Shown here: positions 13,255-16,523 of the stretch, piece by piece
How the letters are laid out: each line of letters starts with the position of its first letter
Position numbering within the stretch: position 1 is the stretch's first letter
Assembly: GCA_030642845.1 (NCBI GenBank)
Contig: DAOWMZ010000006.1
Coordinates: forward strand, 1-16,523
From: Candidatus Zixiibacteriota bacterium
GTDB lineage: Bacteria > Zixibacteria > MSB-5A5 > GN15 > FEB-12
DNA: 16,523 nucleotides
Reading direction: 5' to 3'
Position numbers and translations under genes: made by a program
Notes under the pieces: model-generated
Seen by the model: only the letters and a program-made list of their open reading frames with translations
What the model was told of the DNA's origin: nothing
Database searches by the model: none

Positions 13255-15444
13255 CTACAGCTTTTTTAAAGTCTCTTTAGAAATGATCAGGTTATCACCT
13301 TTTAAACCAAGATCAATTGCCTCCTGAAGTTTCTCCGCAGCCTCTTCTTTCCCTTCCATATACATTGCCATTCCCCACTGAAAAACAGCTTCAGGCTGCA
13401 AAAGGTTTTTCTTATGAGAACGGCTTATTTTGCTTGCCTCACCTCGGGACAAATCAAACCGCCCGGTATTATAATATACAATACTAAGATTGAGCCATGG
13501 TTCAAAAGCACTCTGAGAATCAAAGACTGCTTTGCGGGCAATATTTTCTGCAGTATTCGGTTCAATCCCTTCAATAGCCATTATTCTGGAGAGATACATA
13601 TTATTTTTGATATGGAGCGGATTCTTTTTATTGTTTTCCTTCATAATTCTAATAGCTTCATCCACGCTACCCAAATAATACATCACTCTGGCATTCATAG
13701 CCGATGCAGTCATATTATCAGGATCCAGATCTATTGCCAGTCCGGCTGTTTTGCTTGCTTCTTCATAGTTTTTTGTATTGCAATAAATATCAGAAGCCAA
13801 AATCAAAGCATTGAGATTATTTTGTACATTCATACTTAGCCATTGTGCCAAACGATTTTTATCCTCTGAACTACCAGTATGATATAATGCTATCACAACT
13901 TTATCAAACCAGCCAAGATCCTCTTTTAGATATTTGATTTTATCTACAAACAGGTCCATTCCCTCTTTTGTTTGATTATTCCTGATCATACTATACGTCT
14001 TAAGGACTGCCAATTCCGGATAGTTTTCTTCGAAATGCGGAAATTTCTTAAACAGGCTGAGTGCTTTTTTCACATCATTGAGCTCAAGAGACATATTAAC
14101 ATAACTTTCAAATGCCGGCCTATACCATTTATCAATCTCAAGAGCTTTACTATAAACTTTTCCGGCATCTTCATACCGACTTACGGTTATATCTTTATAG
14201 ATATCACCTAATCCGGTCAGCCAATTCGGATGACGGCTGTGTGTTTTCATCACATTTCCAACTCTGGATTCGAATTCGTCAGATTGTCCGGTTCTAAAAT
14301 AAACAAAAGCGGCTCTCAAATAGTAGTCTGCTTTACTGTAGTACTTTGTAGAGACTTGGTCTATTCTCATCACCCCAGCCATATCAGTCATTACACCAGT
14401 AAAAATCATTGAAGCTAAATAAATTATAAGATCACTGTATTCAGGATCACTATCGTTAGTTTTTAAATTATTCAGAACCACTTCATAGTCCTGCATCAGA
14501 GTCATTTCATCGCCATAGTATCCCCTGATCTCCATTTGATACATACGATAACTCATTGTATTCTTCGAATAGTTAACCATCTTATCAAGATTATGGCGAG
14601 CTGGTGTATAATGTTTGGCAGCAAAATGATACAAAGTCTCAAGAGTGACTACAGCTTCATCGGGAAGATTGGCCTTTTTCATCTTCTCAACTACCTTACC
14701 GGCTTCGTTGATATAGTCGTTTCTCACTGCAAGATTATAATGCTCAAACCAGATGCTATAATCATTCCCTGTATTCATAGCTTTACGGCTCATTACAATC
14801 GCAGAATCAATCAATCCCTTTTTCTCAAGATAATAAGCCGCTTCCATCAGAACTTCAGGATCAGGATCAGGATTTGATATACCGCTTTGGTAATAAAGCT
14901 CAGCCGAATCCGGCTTATGAACTGATATATAATATTGAGCCTTTACAAAATCGTGTATATCCTGATCTACCCCCATAGCGAGAGACGTATCCAGAAAAGC
15001 CCCGGCTCTGATTGGTGAAGAACTATTAATAAATACTTTGGCTAACATGATTTTGGATTCAGGCTGTTCCGGACGTATTTCGTTATAGGTTACAGCCAGC
15101 TGCAGTGCTTCCTCGTCTAATCCAAAATAATTATATAACCTCCAGCAACCGTCAAGAGCAGGAACAAAAGTTGGCCTGGTATTTTTTATTGTCATATAAA
15201 CTTCAAGGGCATCATAAAGCAAAAACTGCTTTTCATAAATTAAACCCAGCCCAAAATAGCCTTTGGGAGAGTTTGGTTGAAGTTCGCTCAGTTTAACAAA
15301 TAATTCCCGAGCCTCTTCAAGTTTGTATTCCTCTGTCAATTGGACAGCTTCGTCAAAAAGCTGCTCTGCTTCACTCTGCGGAGATTTTTTGGAGCATCCT
15401 GCAAAAATCAGTGATAGAATCAGAATCGATATAATTTTTTTCAT
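13255..15444 (-). CDS. TPR-repeat lipoprotein
   Basis: The 729-aa protein begins MKKIISILILSLIFAGCSKK, a lipoprotein signal with the lipobox FAGC and lipidated Cys17. The rest is almost wholly helical, with many TPR-like units. An early example is PKGYFGLGLIYEKQFLLYDA, followed by LEVYMTIKNTRP. Late ones are TAGLAIDLDPDNMTASAMNA and EPWLNLSIVYYNTGRF. TPR lipoproteins usually act as envelope scaffolds, for instance in outer-membrane assembly, motility or secretion; the exact partner is unknown. An AAGG box lies 7 nt from the ATG, and a promoter is visible at 15526-15554. It is divergent from lptB. Nothing ties it to the T6SS apart from nearness. Confidence 0.8.
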   Translation of the reverse strand: MKKIISILILSLIFAGCSKKSPQSEAEQLFDEAVQLTEEYKLEEARELFVKLSELQPNSPKGYFGLGLIYEKQFLLYDALEVYMTIKNTRPTFVPALDGCWRLYNYFGLDEEALQLAVTYNEIRPEQPESKIMLAKVFINSSSPIRAGAFLDTSLAMGVDQDIHDFVKAQYYISVHKPDSAELYYQSGISNPDPDPEVLMEAAYYLEKKGLIDSAIVMSRKAMNTGNDYSIWFEHYNLAVRNDYINEAGKVVEKMKKANLPDEAVVTLETLYHFAAKHYTPARHNLDKMVNYSKNTMSYRMYQMEIRGYYGDEMTLMQDYEVVLNNLKTNDSDPEYSDLIIYLASMIFTGVMTDMAGVMRIDQVSTKYYSKADYYLRAAFVYFRTGQSDEFESRVGNVMKTHSRHPNWLTGLGDIYKDITVSRYEDAGKVYSKALEIDKWYRPAFESYVNMSLELNDVKKALSLFKKFPHFEENYPELAVLKTYSMIRNNQTKEGMDLFVDKIKYLKEDLGWFDKVVIALYHTGSSEDKNRLAQWLSMNVQNNLNALILASDIYCNTKNYEEASKTAGLAIDLDPDNMTASAMNARVMYYLGSVDEAIRIMKENNKKNPLHIKNNMYLSRIMAIEGIEPNTAENIARKAVFDSQSAFEPWLNLSIVYYNTGRFDLSRGEASKISRSHKKNLLQPEAVFQWGMAMYMEGKEEAAEKLQEAIDLGLKGDNLIISKETLKKL

Positions 15445-15525
15445 ATTTAAACCTTCGGTTATTATGAATATCTTATTAACATATACCCCTGAACCTTATT
15501 TATTTGCCAGAGATTAAAGAAATTT

Positions 15526-15554
15526 ATAATATTTTATCCCTTTTCAAAGTACAA
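15526..15554 (-). promoter_or_regulatory. Sigma70-type promoter for the TPR lipoprotein gene
   Basis: On the minus strand TTGTAC (15554-15549), a 17-bp spacer and TATTAT (15531-15526) lie in order. The predicted start is near 15519, with a leader of about 75 nt. The -10 box and spacing are the same as in the clpV promoter. Confidence 0.5.
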
Positions 15555-15595
15555 TTTATAGAAAATGAAAAATTACAGCAAAATTTATGCTGTAT

Positions 15596-15617
15596 TATAA
15601 TAAAAATATGGTATAAT
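15596..15617 (+). promoter_or_regulatory. Promoter(s) for lptB, with an extended -10 next to the start codon
   Basis: There are two perfect TATAAT boxes, at 15596-15601 and 15612-15617. The second is preceded by TG at 15609-15610, forming the extended -10 TGGTATAAT. Its expected start point (about 15623-15624) coincides with the lptB ATG at 15623. No Shine-Dalgarno is present, so a leaderless message is likely. Confidence 0.5.
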
Positions 15618-15622
15618 ACTAT

Positions 15623-16348
15623 ATGACTATCTTAAGATCAGATAAACTGGATAAATTCTATCGTAAAAGAGCCGTTGTAAATGGGGTTTCTATCAAAGTA
15701 AACCCGGGGGAAGTTGTTGGTCTTCTTGGACCTAACGGAGCAGGAAAAACAACTACTTTTTATATGATTATTGGTTTTATCAGACCCGATGGCGGTAAGG
15801 TTTTCCTTGCTGACCGAAATATCAGCCGTTTGCCTATGTATCGAAGAGCTCGGCTGGGGTTAGGTTATTTGGCTCAGGAAGCATCAATATTCAGGAAAAT
15901 GACAGTCGAAGAAAACCTCTGGTCAATACTTCAATTTCAGAAATTAACTCGTAAAGAGCGCAAAGCCCGGCTGGAAGAATTACTCAATGAACTGGATATT
16001 GCTCATTTGAGAAAAAGCAAAGCTTTTACCCTATCCGGGGGTGAACGAAGAAGGGTGGAAATCACCAGAGCTTTGGTTACAAACCCCAAATTTATGCTCC
16101 TCGATGAACCCTTTGCCGGGATTGATCCTATTGCGGTTGAAGATATTCAGAAAATAATTGGCCGGTTGGTGGAAAGAGGATTGGGAGTTTTAATAACCGA
16201 TCATAATGTCAGAGAGACCCTTTCGATTTGCAATAGAGCCTATATAATGTGTGATGGGAAAATATTAAAATCCGGAACATCCGAATACCTTGCTAATGAT
16301 CCGGAAGCCAGAAAAATATATTTGGGAGAAAAATTTCAGCTTAACTGA
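15623..16348 (+). CDS. lptB: LptB, ATPase of the LPS export transporter
   Basis: This 241-aa ABC ATPase powers LptFG to lift lipopolysaccharide from the inner membrane toward the outer membrane. Motifs are Walker A GPNGAGKT (36-43), Q-loop Q85 in [19 protein letters not shown] (81-99, a hallmark of LptB), signature LSGGE (137-141), Walker B FMLLDEP (157-163) with the family's FAGIDP after it, and H-loop H194 in [10 protein letters not shown]. Length is normal. The start aligns with the known LptB N-terminus (xxLxxxxLxKxYxxRxVVxxVS), so the absence of a ribosome binding site is real rather than a misplaced start. It precedes rpoN, a common arrangement in Gram-negative bacteria. It indicates a diderm with LPS. 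Confidence 0.95.
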   Translation: MTILRSDKLDKFYRKRAVVNGVSIKVNPGEVVGLLGPNGAGKTTTFYMIIGFIRPDGGKVFLADRNISRLPMYRRARLGLGYLAQEASIFRKMTVEENLWSILQFQKLTRKERKARLEELLNELDIAHLRKSKAFTLSGGERRRVEITRALVTNPKFMLLDEPFAGIDPIAVEDIQKIIGRLVERGLGVLITDHNVRETLSICNRAYIMCDGKILKSGTSEYLANDPEARKIYLGEKFQLN

Positions 16349-16483
16349 ATACAAGCCGTTTGTTGTACAATATATGAACGATCTTTACTGTTTGTATAAA
16401 CCTATGATTTCTAAAACCGATAATAAGAATAGAAGTGAGGCTTACAAGGAAAAATTAACAACTGGTAAGACACAGGTTATATT

Positions 16484-16523
16484 ATGAAATTAGAACTCGG
16501 ACTACATGTAAAACTTTCCCAGA
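16484..16523 (+). CDS. rpoN: RpoN (sigma-54), first 13 codons, runs off the window
   Basis: The frame begins MKLELGLHVKLSQ, matching the start of sigma-54 region I (MKxxLxLrLSQ...), which contacts activators and core RNA polymerase. It lies 135 bp downstream of lptB on the same strand, the usual lptB-rpoN order. A weak AGG lies 8-10 nt upstream. Only 40 nt are visible, so the call rests on this short match and the gene order. Confidence 0.8.
   Translation, partial: MKLELGLHVKLSQ

Noticed and set aside
16374..16487. 37-codon ORF between lptB and rpoN whose TGA overlaps the rpoN ATG
   Set aside because: The overlap suggests coupling, but there is no ribosome site, no recognisable sequence and only low-complexity Lys/Thr/Asn composition. 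It is too weak to call a gene.

Overview
The window is a bacterial chromosome segment, AT-rich overall, from a Gram-negative (diderm) organism: it carries lptB (lipopolysaccharide transport), a lipoprotein with a lipobox, and the first codons of rpoN. The Hcp and sheath proteins look more like the Bacteroidota-type (T6SS-iii) versions than the proteobacterial ones. Together with the lptB-rpoN order and the dispersed palindromic repeats, this suggests a member of the FCB group or a related candidate phylum. That placement is inference; no rRNA or marker gene is complete here.

Layout. Positions 1-11133 are one minus-strand type VI secretion (T6SS) region. In transcription order it holds a PAAR spike-tip protein with C-terminal carrier domains (11133-10000); a decayed chaperone/carrier cassette (9993-9739); a leaderless-type OmpA-domain protein lacking a signal peptide (9695-8520); a DUF1795/Eag-like chaperone (8400-7963); a carrier protein paralogous to the PAAR tail (7955-7062); a putative HExxH zinc metallopeptidase effector (6949-6164); and a frameshifted small gene in the usual immunity position (6148-5913). 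A clear sigma70-type promoter then starts the core operon: clpV split into two overlapping genes (5556-4105 and 4105-3008), tssB, tssC, hcp (tssD) and the start of vgrG (411 to beyond position 1). A foldback repeat lies between hcp and vgrG. A second copy of its core lies in inverted orientation at 11210-11272, upstream of the PAAR gene.

Positions 11447-13152 hold a two-gene sugar-nucleotide unit (nucleotidyltransferase and SDR epimerase). Positions 13255-15444 hold a large TPR lipoprotein. Divergent from it, on the plus strand, are lptB (15623-16348) and rpoN (from 16484). These look like housekeeping or cell-envelope genes flanking the secretion island.

How the parts fit. TssB and TssC would form the contractile sheath around an Hcp tube tipped by VgrG and PAAR, and the two-piece ClpV would recycle the contracted sheath. 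The PAAR protein and the 297-aa carrier share Ig-like and 'DENG...IP' tail modules. These probably dock cargo on the spike, helped by the DUF1795 chaperone, with the metallopeptidase and the OmpA-domain protein as candidate cargo. The most unusual points are the split ClpV, the metallopeptidase with its overlooked broken partner gene, and the partly deleted duplicate cassette behind the PAAR gene.
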